This document shows, in pieces, positions 1 through 4,978 of a DNA stretch of 5,041 nucleotides (within the stretch, counting starts at the first letter, position 1; each line of letters opens with the position of its first letter). Where the stretch lies: NCBI GenBank assembly GCA_028065725.1, contig JAPTVL010000197.1, positions 1 to 5,041 of the forward strand, given 5' to 3'. The notes beneath the pieces are model-generated. The model was given only the letters and a program-made list of their open reading frames with translations, ran no database searches and was not told where the DNA came from. The DNA is from Betaproteobacteria bacterium (GTDB lineage Bacteria > Pseudomonadota > Gammaproteobacteria > Burkholderiales > Rhodocyclaceae). The position numbers were made by a program, and so were the translations under genes.

Positions 1-178
1 GTGTTGTCTGTTCGGCTTCGCTGCGGTCGATAAAGACGCCACGTACCATTTCTGATTCAACGACCTTAGACCACTGAACAGCCTGCGCCTTGTTTGGAAA
101 GACCTTCGACTGGACGGGGAAGCCCTTGCTCCGGATGCGGCACTGATAGCCGTTGCCATGCTTGCGAATTGATGCCAT
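1..178 (-). CDS. Tyrosine-type site-specific integrase, N-terminal part (runs off the left edge)
   Basis: This is the first 59 codons of a gene read leftward that leaves the window at base 1. The protein begins MASIRKHGNGYQCRIRSKGF and continues with FPNKAQAVQWSKVVESEM and RGVFIDRSEAEQT. That pattern (short basic beta-strands, then an 'F.tKaeA..w...iE.em..G.f.d.seae.t' helix) is the arm-type DNA-binding domain at the start of many phage and island integrases. The catalytic domain is outside the window, so the class is inferred from the N-terminus only. The start is ATG at 178-176, supported by GGAG (bases 189-186 on this strand) seven bases upstream. An ATG at 194-192 in another frame is a worse choice. 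Its 5' end lies about 120 bases from the 3' end of a tRNA-Leu remnant and it points the same way as that tRNA, the usual layout of an integrase beside its attachment site. Its GC (about 55%) is lower than the genes to the right, consistent with a separate origin from the integrase at 527. Confidence 0.8.
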   Translation of the reverse strand, partial: MASIRKHGNGYQCRIRSKGFPVQSKVFPNKAQAVQWSKVVESEMVRGVFIDRSEAEQTT

Positions 179-296
179 GCGTATGCTCCATTTGGTTGGT
201 GGAGCTGCGTATAGCGAGGTGGGCCAGATTTGGGCCAAAGCGTGCTTTTCGCACATTTTTGGCGCTCAACAGACTTATGTAAGATGTTGATTTTAC
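179..296. other. Leader between the left integrase and the tRNA remnant
   Basis: No gene is supported here. On the minus strand a weak promoter-like pair is visible, TTGGCC then TATACG around 212-242 with a 19-base spacer, which could drive the left integrase. A 4-bp hairpin (GTGC/GCAC, 242-254) followed by ATTTTT is too short to call a terminator. In an integrated element this stretch would be part of the former attP region and may hold integrase arm sites, but no repeated arm site was recognised. Confidence 0.3.
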
Positions 297-358
297 TGGT
301 GCCCGGAGCCGGAATCGAACCGGCACGGCCTTTTACGGCCTGCGGATTTTAAGTCCGC
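297..358 (-). tRNA. 3' fragment of tRNA-Leu (UAA), truncated: attachment-site remnant
   Basis: Read on the minus strand, the sequence holds an anticodon arm (342-358; stem GCGGA/TCCGC, loop CTTAAAA with anticodon TAA), a long variable arm (325-341), a perfect 5-bp T arm with loop TTCGATT (308-324), the 3' acceptor strand TCCGGGC (301-307), a discriminator A (300) and an encoded CCA (297-299). The long variable arm and UAA anticodon identify tRNA-Leu. Beyond base 358 the expected D arm and the matching 5' acceptor strand GCCCGGA are not present for at least 80 bases, so this is not a working tRNA. A 3' portion that begins exactly at the anticodon arm is the standard product of integration by a tyrosine integrase that crosses over in the anticodon loop. 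The intact gene should lie elsewhere, most likely at the far right end of the element that begins here. Confidence 0.85.
342..358. other. Putative integration core site (att) in the anticodon arm
   Basis: The anticodon stem-loop is a natural inverted repeat (5-bp arms around a 7-base centre), the geometry of a core site bound by two integrase protomers. Homology to the tRNA stops right after the stem at 358, which places the crossover within or next to this arm. Integrase genes lie on both sides, at 178 (leftward) and 527 (rightward). Which of the two used this copy is not decidable from the window. The exact crossover bases are inferred. Confidence 0.6.
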
Positions 359-395
359 CACCAACAACATTCATCGATGTTCCGATGTGTTCCTG

Positions 396-427
396 TTTCG
401 CGGGTAGAAGGGGTGGAACCCGCGAAA
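396..427. repeat. 10-bp perfect inverted repeat between att and integrase
   Basis: TTTCGCGGGT at 396-405 is the exact reverse complement of ACCCGCGAAA at 418-427, with a 12-base centre (406-417). Neither strand shows a T-run after the stem, so it is not a typical terminator. Its position between the tRNA remnant and the integrase start, inside what would be the attP region, fits a binding site for integrase or an accessory or regulatory protein. No function can be assigned from sequence alone. Confidence 0.6.
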
Positions 428-454
428 AATCTAGTTTTCCTGGCTTGTTGACTG

Positions 455-484
455 TTCCCAAGCATTCCCCAAGATGCCTAGAAT
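455..484 (+). promoter_or_regulatory. Candidate integrase promoter
   Basis: TTCCCA (455-460) and TAGAAT (479-484) have an 18-base spacer. The -10 box matches the sigma70 consensus at five of six positions and the -35 at four of six. A better -35 (TTGACT, 448-453) sits too far upstream for this -10. Transcription would start about 35 bases before the integrase ATG at 527. A small CCGCC/GGCGG hairpin (494-510) falls in the predicted leader, just before the ribosome binding site. Confidence 0.35.
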
Positions 485-526
485 TCCATTACACCGCCAT
501 GACACGGCGGCGAAGGCGAGGGCGAT

Positions 527-1846
527 ATGGGCAAGCGCGAGAACTTCACAGCGGGCAGGGTGGCAGAGTTCACCTGCCCGGCCGGCAAGCACCAGTCGAT
601 CTATTGGGACGGCAAGCAGCCGGGGCTGGGCCTGCGGGTGACGGCCAAGGGTGCCCGGGCCTACGTGTTCCAGGCCTGGATCGACGGCGGGTCCGTGCGC
701 GTGACGATCGGCCATCCGGACGTCTGGCCGCTGGAAACCATCTGGACGACTGACCGGGAAACCGGCCAGCGTGTGGAGCTCCAGCGCGGCGCGCGCCAGG
801 AGGCGGCCAGGCTAAAGGCGTTGGTCGACAGCGGCGTGAACCCGGCCGAGCACCGACGCGAGCAGGCCGCGGAGAAGGTGCGCCGCAAGGCCGCGGCCGA
901 TTCGCTGAAGGAGAAGACCGTCGCCGCGCTGTGCACGGCCTACATCGACCTGCTCAAGCAGCGCAAGAAGGTCGATGCCCGAGATGCTGAGTTGACGCTG
1001 CAGCGCTTCCTGGCGGCGAATGAGGCACTGGCAGCCAAGCCCGCGCACGCCGCGACCTCGGCCGACTTCGTGACCGGCCTGCGCAAACTGCACGAGGATG
1101 GCAAGGTGCGCGAGCCGGGAAAGGTGCGCAGCTACGCCCACGCGGCTTTCCGCACCGCGATGATGGCCGCGACCGACCCGGAAATCCCAGTGAAGTTCGA
1201 GGCATTCCGTGTCACGGCCAACCCGCTGGCCACGATCCGCGCCACGCCAGCGCGCGCCGACAAGCGGCCGCTGAGTGCTGGCGAGCTGCGCACCTTCTGG
1301 CGCATCGCCCAGGCGGCCGAGGGCACGACTGGCGCGCTGATGAAGCTGCACATCCTGACTGGTGGCCAGCGTATCGCCCAGCTGCTGCGCCTGCAGCGCG
1401 AGGACGTGCACGCCGACTACATCGTGCTGCGCGACCCGAAGGGCCGACGCACGGAGGCCAGGCGCCATCCGGTGCCGCTGCTGGACGAAGCCAAGACGGC
1501 GCTGAAGACTTTCGCGGGTGCGCCGATGGTGTTCACTGTCGACGGCAAGGCGATCTCGCCGGCGGTCCTCTACCGCATGGAGTCCGAGGCGATCGGCGAC
1601 CAGATCGAGGATTTCGAACCCAAGCGCCTGCGCTCGGGTATCGAGACGGCGCTGGCGTCCATGGGCATCGGTCGCGAGATCCGCGCGCAGGTCCAGAGTC
1701 ACGGCCTGGGCGGCGTGCAGGACCGGCACTACGACGACCACGACTACATGGGCGAGAAGCGCGCCGCGCTGCAGGCGCTGATCGACCTGCTCAACAGCCA
1801 CCCGGCGGCCAAGGTGACCGTGATCAAAGCGAGGGTCAAAGCGTGA
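527..1846 (+). CDS. P4-type tyrosine recombinase / integrase
   Basis: A complete 439-residue integrase that would catalyse integration and excision of the element by DNA strand exchange through a phosphotyrosine link. Residues 1-100 form the N-terminal arm-binding domain typical of island integrases (GLGLRVTAKGARAYVFQ at 33-49). Residues about 125-235 are the helical core-binding domain, and 245-415 the catalytic domain. Visible active-site residues are Arg282 (TGGQRIAQLLRL), Lys305 in the beta turn DPKGRR, Arg369 (KRLRSG), His392 (QSHGLGGVQ) and the nucleophile Tyr402 (DRHYDDHDY). The usual box II His three residues before the Arg is Lys366, which is known in this subgroup. The length of 439 is normal. 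The start at ATG 527 has GAGGG at 518-522 upstream. The nearest att-like sequence is the tRNA-Leu remnant 170 bases upstream, so tRNA-Leu is its probable target. The gene looks intact. The higBA module follows 67 bases downstream under its own promoter. Confidence 0.93.
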   Translation: MGKRENFTAGRVAEFTCPAGKHQSIYWDGKQPGLGLRVTAKGARAYVFQAWIDGGSVRVTIGHPDVWPLETIWTTDRETGQRVELQRGARQEAARLKALVDSGVNPAEHRREQAAEKVRRKAAADSLKEKTVAALCTAYIDLLKQRKKVDARDAELTLQRFLAANEALAAKPAHAATSADFVTGLRKLHEDGKVREPGKVRSYAHAAFRTAMMAATDPEIPVKFEAFRVTANPLATIRATPARADKRPLSAGELRTFWRIAQAAEGTTGALMKLHILTGGQRIAQLLRLQREDVHADYIVLRDPKGRRTEARRHPVPLLDEAKTALKTFAGAPMVFTVDGKAISPAVLYRMESEAIGDQIEDFEPKRLRSGIETALASMGIGREIRAQVQSHGLGGVQDRHYDDHDYMGEKRAALQALIDLLNSHPAAKVTVIKARVKA

Positions 1847-1877
1847 TGACCTGCCACCGAAATTCTGCGTGTCTTGC

Positions 1878-1906
1878 TTGTGCATCGTATAGGAACGCTA
1901 TACAAT
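1878..1906 (+). promoter_or_regulatory. higBA promoter with palindromic operator over the -10 box
   Basis: TTGTGC (1878-1883) and TACAAT (1901-1906) are 17 bases apart, a good sigma70 spacing. The palindrome GTATAG-N5-CTATAC (1887-1903, extended imperfectly to 1884-1906) covers the spacer and the start of the -10 box. HigA antitoxins, alone or with HigB, are known to repress their own operon by binding inverted repeats at the promoter, so this is the probable operator. Binding here would block RNA polymerase directly. Confidence 0.7.
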
Positions 1907-1913
1907 TTAACCC

Positions 1914-2192
1914 GTGATCAAGTCCTTTCGTCACAAGGGCCTGCAGGCGTTCTTCGAGACGGGCAGCAAGGCCGGCATCCAACCGAAGCATGCCGCTCGG
2001 CTGGGCAATCAGCTCGACCAACTCAATGCCGCCAAGTCGCCCGACGACATGGGGCTGCCAGGCTGGAAGTTGCATAGGCTCAGCGGCGATCTGGCCAATC
2101 ACTGGTCGATCTGGGTCAGTGGCAACTGGCGACTGACTTTCACCTTCGATGGCGAGGACGCGATCTTGGTCGACTACCAGGACTACCACTGA
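1914..2192 (+). CDS. higB: HigB toxin, RelE/HigB-family mRNA interferase
   Basis: A 92-residue type II toxin that cleaves mRNA on the ribosome and is neutralised by the adjacent HigA. The sequence follows the family closely: IKSFRHKGLQAFFETG at the start, then HAARLGNQLDQLNAA (26-40), PGWKLHRLSGDLANHWSIWV (49-68), NWRLTFTF (71-78) and VDYQDYH at the C-terminus. His54, Arg73, Asp90, Tyr91 and His92 are all present. In the well-studied 92-residue Proteus vulgaris HigB, His54 and the C-terminal Asp-Tyr-His are the residues needed for mRNA recognition and cleavage, so this copy is probably active. The start is GTG at 1914, and no ATG or ribosome binding site precedes it. The predicted transcription start (about seven bases after the -10 box) falls on or next to the GTG, so the message is probably leaderless. 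The toxin-first gene order is typical of higBA. Its likely role is stabilisation of the mobile element. Confidence 0.93.
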   Translation: MIKSFRHKGLQAFFETGSKAGIQPKHAARLGNQLDQLNAAKSPDDMGLPGWKLHRLSGDLANHWSIWVSGNWRLTFTFDGEDAILVDYQDYH

Positions 2193-2209
2193 CGGATCGA
2201 CCCATCCGT
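2192..2209 (+). repeat. Small hairpin between higB and higA
   Basis: ACGGAT (2192-2197) and ATCCGT (2204-2209) form a 6-bp stem with a 6-base loop, starting on the last base of the higB stop codon. There is no U-run, so it is unlikely to stop transcription. It might influence the toxin/antitoxin ratio by translation or RNA processing, but this is speculative. Confidence 0.35.
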
Positions 2210-2234
2210 GATTCACTGACTCGAGGTACTCACC

Positions 2235-2555
2235 ATGGCCCGCATGTTCAACCCACCCCATCCGGGGCTTACTCTGCGTGACGACGTGCTGCCCGCACTG
2301 GGTCTGTCCGTGACCGAGGCGGCAGAGCAACTCGGCGTAACCCGTGCCGCCTTGTCGCGCGTGATCAACGGCCGCGCAGGGATTTCCCCCGAAATGGCGC
2401 TGCGCATTGAGGCGTGGCTGGGCGTCGACCGCGGCGGCCGCGCCGAGCTGTGGATCGAGCGCCAAGCTGGTTACGACCTGTGGCAGGCCCGCAGGGCTGG
2501 CGCATCGAAGAAGGTCAAGCGCGCGCCAGTGGAACCTGAGCACGCCGCAGCCTGA
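2235..2555 (+). CDS. higA: HigA antitoxin, XRE-type HTH protein
   Basis: A 106-residue antitoxin and autorepressor paired with the HigB toxin 42 bases upstream. The N-terminus NPPHPGLTLRDDVLPALGLS is the hallmark of the HigA family. A helix-turn-helix follows at about 24-48 (SVTEAAEQLGVTRAALSRVI), then the conserved ISPEMALRIEAWLGV (50-64) and ELWIERQAGYDLWQAR (71-86). The basic Ala-rich tail after residue 88 is unremarkable. The start at ATG 2235 is supported by GAGG at 2223-2226, eight bases upstream. It should bind and block HigB and repress the promoter at 1878-1906, where a matching palindrome is seen. Because higA has a clear ribosome binding site and higB has none, the antitoxin can be made in excess from one transcript. 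Confidence 0.94.
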   Translation: MARMFNPPHPGLTLRDDVLPALGLSVTEAAEQLGVTRAALSRVINGRAGISPEMALRIEAWLGVDRGGRAELWIERQAGYDLWQARRAGASKKVKRAPVEPEHAAA

Positions 2556-2561
2556 CGGTTC

Positions 2562-2618
2562 GCGCCAGGCTACCGCGACGGCGGGAAAAGCGGGAACCTT
2601 CGCCCGCCTGCCTGGCGC
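2562..2618 (+). repeat. Nested inverted repeat downstream of higA
   Basis: The outer arms GCGCCAGGC (2562-2570) and GCCTGGCGC (2610-2618) are perfect over 9 bp. An inner pair GGCGGG (2580-2585) and CCCGCC (2603-2608) is perfect over 6 bp. An alternative pairing uses CCTTCG (2597-2602) with CGAAGG (2626-2631), which would compete with it. No T-run follows, so it is not a classical terminator. It could attenuate or stabilise the transcript between the TA module and the next gene (ATG 2653), or be a protein binding site. Confidence 0.5.
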
Positions 2619-2652
2619 CCCGAATCGAAGGCGAACGCACGAAGGAGCGCGA

Positions 2653-4146
2653 ATGCGAATCATCGAAATCCCCGCGGGAAGCCGATTCATTGCGGCCTGG
2701 GAGCTTGGGCGCCGCATTGGCGAGCTGCTGCATCCAACCCCCGACACGCCACCCCTGCTGGTGAGCTTGCAGAAGAAAGTCCCGGAGGCAGAGCCTGGGC
2801 ATTTTCTAATCGAGGAACTTTCCGATGCCGACCTGCTGTACCTGCGCGCCGTCTGGAAGGACATCGACATTCCAAACGCCCTGAACATGACTCGGGAGCA
2901 GTGGGCGCTGTGCAAGACCGCATTTCACTCTGCACCCGACCGCCCAGCGTGGGAGCTTGTCGCAGGACTTCGCGACTACGCCAACGAAGCGCGCAGTGAG
3001 CAATTCCGCATCGCCAACAAGCATGTCCAGGCGATGAACGCGCTGATCAGCTCGGGCGCCCTTCGAGCTTATGACGCCGAACTGGCGCCCGTCCAGAAGG
3101 TTGATGGCTGGGGTGCGCAGCTTCGAGTTGAAGATGCGCGCGCATATCTGGCGGAGCTCGGCATCGAGTTGCGAGAGTCTGATGGGCGACGCGGGGCGCT
3201 TGGCCTCATCGCGGCAATGGATCAGTCCCTGACGCAGCAAGCCGTGGAAGCCTTGGCTGCGGGGTATCCGACGTCGGAGGGCCCTTACCGTCGCACGCTA
3301 CCCGCGGGGAAACGATTCTTCACTATCCCCGAGGCGGCTGGCGAGACTGCCAGCGCAGTCTATCCAGAGCAGGCAGACGACCGGGCCAGCGCCAAGGTGA
3401 GCGGTTTCCTCTACTTTGAGGCAACGGACGCCGGGAGAAAAGTTCACCTGACAGAGGAAGAGGCGCGCGAATTGGAAGCGATTTGGCACGCAGCCTCGTT
3501 GCCGCCGGCCGTCTTTCCGATGGAGCAATGGACTGCTGAGGCCTACTCGCTGGCACTGCGCAATTCGGAGCGTGGCCGCAACTGGGTGTTGTGCCCGGCG
3601 CTCCGAAGTCGACTGAAGGATGCCAGCGTATTGTGGGCCGCTACGCGCCGCGACCATGAAAAACTGCTGCGCCAGGCCGTCGCCGCTGGCCAGATCACGC
3701 TACTTCACCCGGCAACCAAGACGCCTATCGGTGCGGGGGCTGCCGGTGACGCGGCGTTGATTCGGCGTGACGACCTGGTGAAGTTCGCTGCGTCCCTTCC
3801 GGAGCCCGTCGAGCTGGTCGATCCACTCGAGATGCAACAAACCGAGATCGCTGCTGATCGTGCAGCTATGCCGCAGATAACGCCGGAGCCGACAGCTGTA
3901 AGCGGCGCTGGAAAGCACCTGACGAGGAATAGCCATCACCGGTACCGCCAGCGGGAGCAAGAGGAGGAGATCATGCGGGTCCTCTCCGAGTTGGGGTTTG
4001 ACCCCACCAATCTCCCGAAGCGTCAGGGAGGTGCCGCTGGGCCGAAGTCCGCGGCGCGCAAAAGACTGTCTTACACCAAAAGCATTTTTGACAAGGCCTG
4101 GGAGCGCCTGCGCGCATCCGGGGCCATTGCAGGTGGAGACGGGTAA
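2653..4146 (+). CDS. Hypothetical protein with a tandemly duplicated domain and a C-terminal helical module
   Basis: A 497-residue soluble protein whose function is not recognised. No signal peptide or membrane segment is visible. Two copies of one domain follow each other, at about 5-175 and 215-389. PAGSRF at 7-12 matches PAGKRF at 217-222, and LRAVW (64-68) matches LEAIW (274-278), both at an offset of exactly 210. NALNMTREQW (75-84) aligns with PAVFPMEQW (285-293), then WELVAGLR (100-107) with WVLCPALR (311-318), then a G-x(10)-P stretch and R-x-x-D-D/A endings (158-163 and 371-375). The C-terminal part (435-492: I..VLSELGFDPTNLPKRQGG, then SIFDKAWERLRASGAI) resembles a helical, possibly DNA-binding tail seen on other prophage-associated proteins. 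A charged linker rich in Gln, Pro and Ala precedes it (390-434). The start ATG 2653 has GGAG at 2644-2647. The open frame extends upstream, but that part overlaps higA and lacks a start signal. A regulator or DNA-binding adaptor of the element is a guess from the tail only. Confidence 0.85.
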   Translation: MRIIEIPAGSRFIAAWELGRRIGELLHPTPDTPPLLVSLQKKVPEAEPGHFLIEELSDADLLYLRAVWKDIDIPNALNMTREQWALCKTAFHSAPDRPAWELVAGLRDYANEARSEQFRIANKHVQAMNALISSGALRAYDAELAPVQKVDGWGAQLRVEDARAYLAELGIELRESDGRRGALGLIAAMDQSLTQQAVEALAAGYPTSEGPYRRTLPAGKRFFTIPEAAGETASAVYPEQADDRASAKVSGFLYFEATDAGRKVHLTEEEARELEAIWHAASLPPAVFPMEQWTAEAYSLALRNSERGRNWVLCPALRSRLKDASVLWAATRRDHEKLLRQAVAAGQITLLHPATKTPIGAGAAGDAALIRRDDLVKFAASLPEPVELVDPLEMQQTEIAADRAAMPQITPEPTAVSGAGKHLTRNSHHRYRQREQEEEIMRVLSELGFDPTNLPKRQGGAAGPKSAARKRLSYTKSIFDKAWERLRASGAIAGGDG

Positions 4147-4149
4147 GCC

Positions 4150-4193
4150 TCCTCCCCCAAACTGGAGGAACGGGGGACTCTTGCGGGGGAGGA
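4150..4193 (+). repeat. 9-bp inverted repeat after the duplicated-domain gene
   Basis: TCCTCCCCC (4150-4158) and GGGGGAGGA (4185-4193) form a perfect GC-rich 9-bp stem closing a 26-base loop. The loop contains GGAGG (4164-4168) and GGGGG (4172-4176), which offer alternative partners for the same C-rich arm. It lies just after the stop codon at 4144-4146. The lack of a following T-run argues against an intrinsic terminator. It may protect the 3' end of the upstream message. Confidence 0.5.
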
Positions 4194-4228
4194 TAGACGC
4201 GAATTTCCAATGGGTTCTGTGTGTAGCA

Positions 4229-4242
4229 GCTGCCACGGCAGC
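4229..4242. promoter_or_regulatory. Candidate operator palindrome before the xis-like gene
   Basis: GCTGCC-AC-GGCAGC is a perfect 6-bp inverted repeat with a 2-base centre, 18 to 31 bases upstream of the ATG at 4260. Just left of it, GCAGCTGC (4226-4233) is a second overlapping palindrome. The position suits an operator for autoregulation by one of the two HTH proteins encoded just downstream, or an RNA hairpin in the leader. No convincing -35/-10 pair was found nearby. Confidence 0.35.
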
Positions 4243-4259
4243 GACAACACGGAGCCGAT

Positions 4260-4484
4260 ATGGAAACCTCGAATTACCCGCCGGAACTGGCCCGCATCGC
4301 GCAGGGCCGAGATTTTCTCAACACTGCTGAATTTGCCCGTGCGCTCGGGCGTTCCGGCCAGACCGCGCGCAAGAACCTGAGCCTGACTGGGCACGCCTGG
4401 GGGATCAAGCCCCGCAAGGTGGGCGGTCGCCTGCTGTGGCCGGTGGCGGACGTTGCCCGCGCCCTCGTAGGTGGCGCGCAATGA
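4260..4484 (+). CDS. Small excisionase-like HTH DNA-binding protein
   Basis: A 74-residue protein with a helix-turn-helix at about 20-41 (FLNTAEFARALGRSGQTARK) and a wing-like basic hairpin at 48-60 (GIKPRKVGGRLLW), followed by a short helix PVADVARALV. That arrangement, an N-terminal HTH and then 'G....P.k.ggR..wp..dv..l', is shared by small winged-helix proteins of the excisionase/MerR-like group in prophages and islands. It may act as the directionality factor for the integrase at 527 or as a transcriptional regulator of the operon; the sequence does not tell which. The start ATG 4260 has GGAG at 4251-4254. Its stop codon overlaps the next start (ATGA at 4481-4484), so the two genes are probably translationally coupled. 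It is the first gene of a four-gene cassette. Confidence 0.82.
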   Translation: METSNYPPELARIAQGRDFLNTAEFARALGRSGQTARKNLSLTGHAWGIKPRKVGGRLLWPVADVARALVGGAQ

Positions 4485-4795
4485 GGCCCGGAAATGACGA
4501 CGCCGCAGACTCCGGCCAGAGTCGCGGCGCCAGGGCAAAGCAGAACGATCAGCAGCGCGATGGTAGCCCCAACGCAGCCGCCGCACAACGCGCGCGCATC
4601 CTCGCCCACCTGCAGGCTGGGCGGCCGCTGACGACCATTCAGGCCAGGCGCGAGCTGGACACACTTCACCCTGCCGCCAGGGTCATGGAGTTGCGCCGCG
4701 CCGGCTGGTCGATCAGCATGGCCTGGGTCACCGAGGAAACTGGTGCTGGCCAGCGGCATCGCGTCGGGCGCTACTGGCTAGAGGTGCAGCCATGA
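4481..4795 (+). CDS. Helix-turn-helix domain protein (HTH_39-like)
   Basis: A 104-residue protein with an N-terminal tail of about 33 residues that is rich in Gln, Asp, Arg and Ala and probably disordered, then a compact HTH fold at 36-101. The recognisable pattern is RARILAHLQAGRPLTTIQAR (37-56), HPAARVMELRRAGWSI (63-78) and VGRYWLEV (95-102). This matches a helix-turn-helix family common in prophages, recalled as Pfam HTH_39 but not searched here. ATG 4481 was chosen because it overlaps the previous stop as ATGA. The frame stays open upstream to 4436, but that extension overlaps the previous gene and has no ribosome binding site. The probable role is DNA binding in regulation or replication of the element. 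Confidence 0.8.
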   Translation: MRPGNDDAADSGQSRGARAKQNDQQRDGSPNAAAAQRARILAHLQAGRPLTTIQARRELDTLHPAARVMELRRAGWSISMAWVTEETGAGQRHRVGRYWLEVQP

Positions 4796-4977
4796 GCCTG
4801 TATCGACCTTCCGCCGTCGTGATCCCGCTGCGCCCTTCTCGCATGCGCTTCACGGCCACCCTCTGGCGCGTGGCCTGCTCGTGCAAGGTATCTGGCCGCT
4901 GTCCCGTCTGCCTCGAATGGCACCGGCGCCTGCGCTTGCGCCAGTTGGTGGCGCAGCAGATCACCCGGGGGAGCTGA
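4792..4977 (+). CDS. Small Cys-rich protein, possible zinc-binding
   Basis: A 61-residue protein that is not recognised as a named family. It has a CxC pair (Cys29, Cys31), a CxxC pair (Cys37, Cys40) and His44, a layout that could bind one zinc ion in a short treble-clef or ribbon-like fold. The C-terminal part (45-61) is basic. The start ATG 4792 overlaps the previous stop as ATGA and is preceded by GAGG at 4781-4784 with seven bases spacing. The next gene begins one base after its stop codon. Good start signals on both sides and tight packing support it as a real gene despite its size. Function is unknown; nucleic acid binding is a guess. Confidence 0.72.
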   Translation: MSLYRPSAVVIPLRPSRMRFTATLWRVACSCKVSGRCPVCLEWHRRLRLRQLVAQQITRGS

Positions 4978-4978
4978 C

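Noticed and set aside
242..260. GTGC/GCAC hairpin followed by ATTTTT as a terminator
   Set aside because: A 4-bp stem is too short, and no plus-strand gene ends here.
359..440. Missing 5' half of the tRNA-Leu, perhaps interrupted and lying just beyond
   Set aside because: No D-loop pattern or matching acceptor strand GCCCGGA was found on the minus strand in this stretch, so the tRNA is truncated rather than interrupted.
812..1885. A 357-codon open frame on the minus strand opposite the integrase
   Set aside because: It is the shadow of a high-GC gene: the plus strand encodes an intact integrase with all catalytic motifs, while this frame has an Arg/Leu/His-rich composition without recognisable domains.
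2407..2652. N-terminal extension of the duplicated-domain protein to 2407
   Set aside because: It overlaps higA in another frame, is low in domain-like sequence and has no ribosome binding site; ATG 2653 has GGAG and begins exactly at the first repeat unit.
1836..2915. A 359-codon open frame on the minus strand covering higBA and the start of the next gene
   Set aside because: It overlaps two clearly identified genes and the higBA promoter, and its translation shows no family pattern.
4210..4380. A 56-codon frame starting at ATG 4210 that contains a CxxCH heme-like motif
   Set aside because: It overlaps the xis-like gene in another frame, has no ribosome binding site, and the motif is most likely chance.
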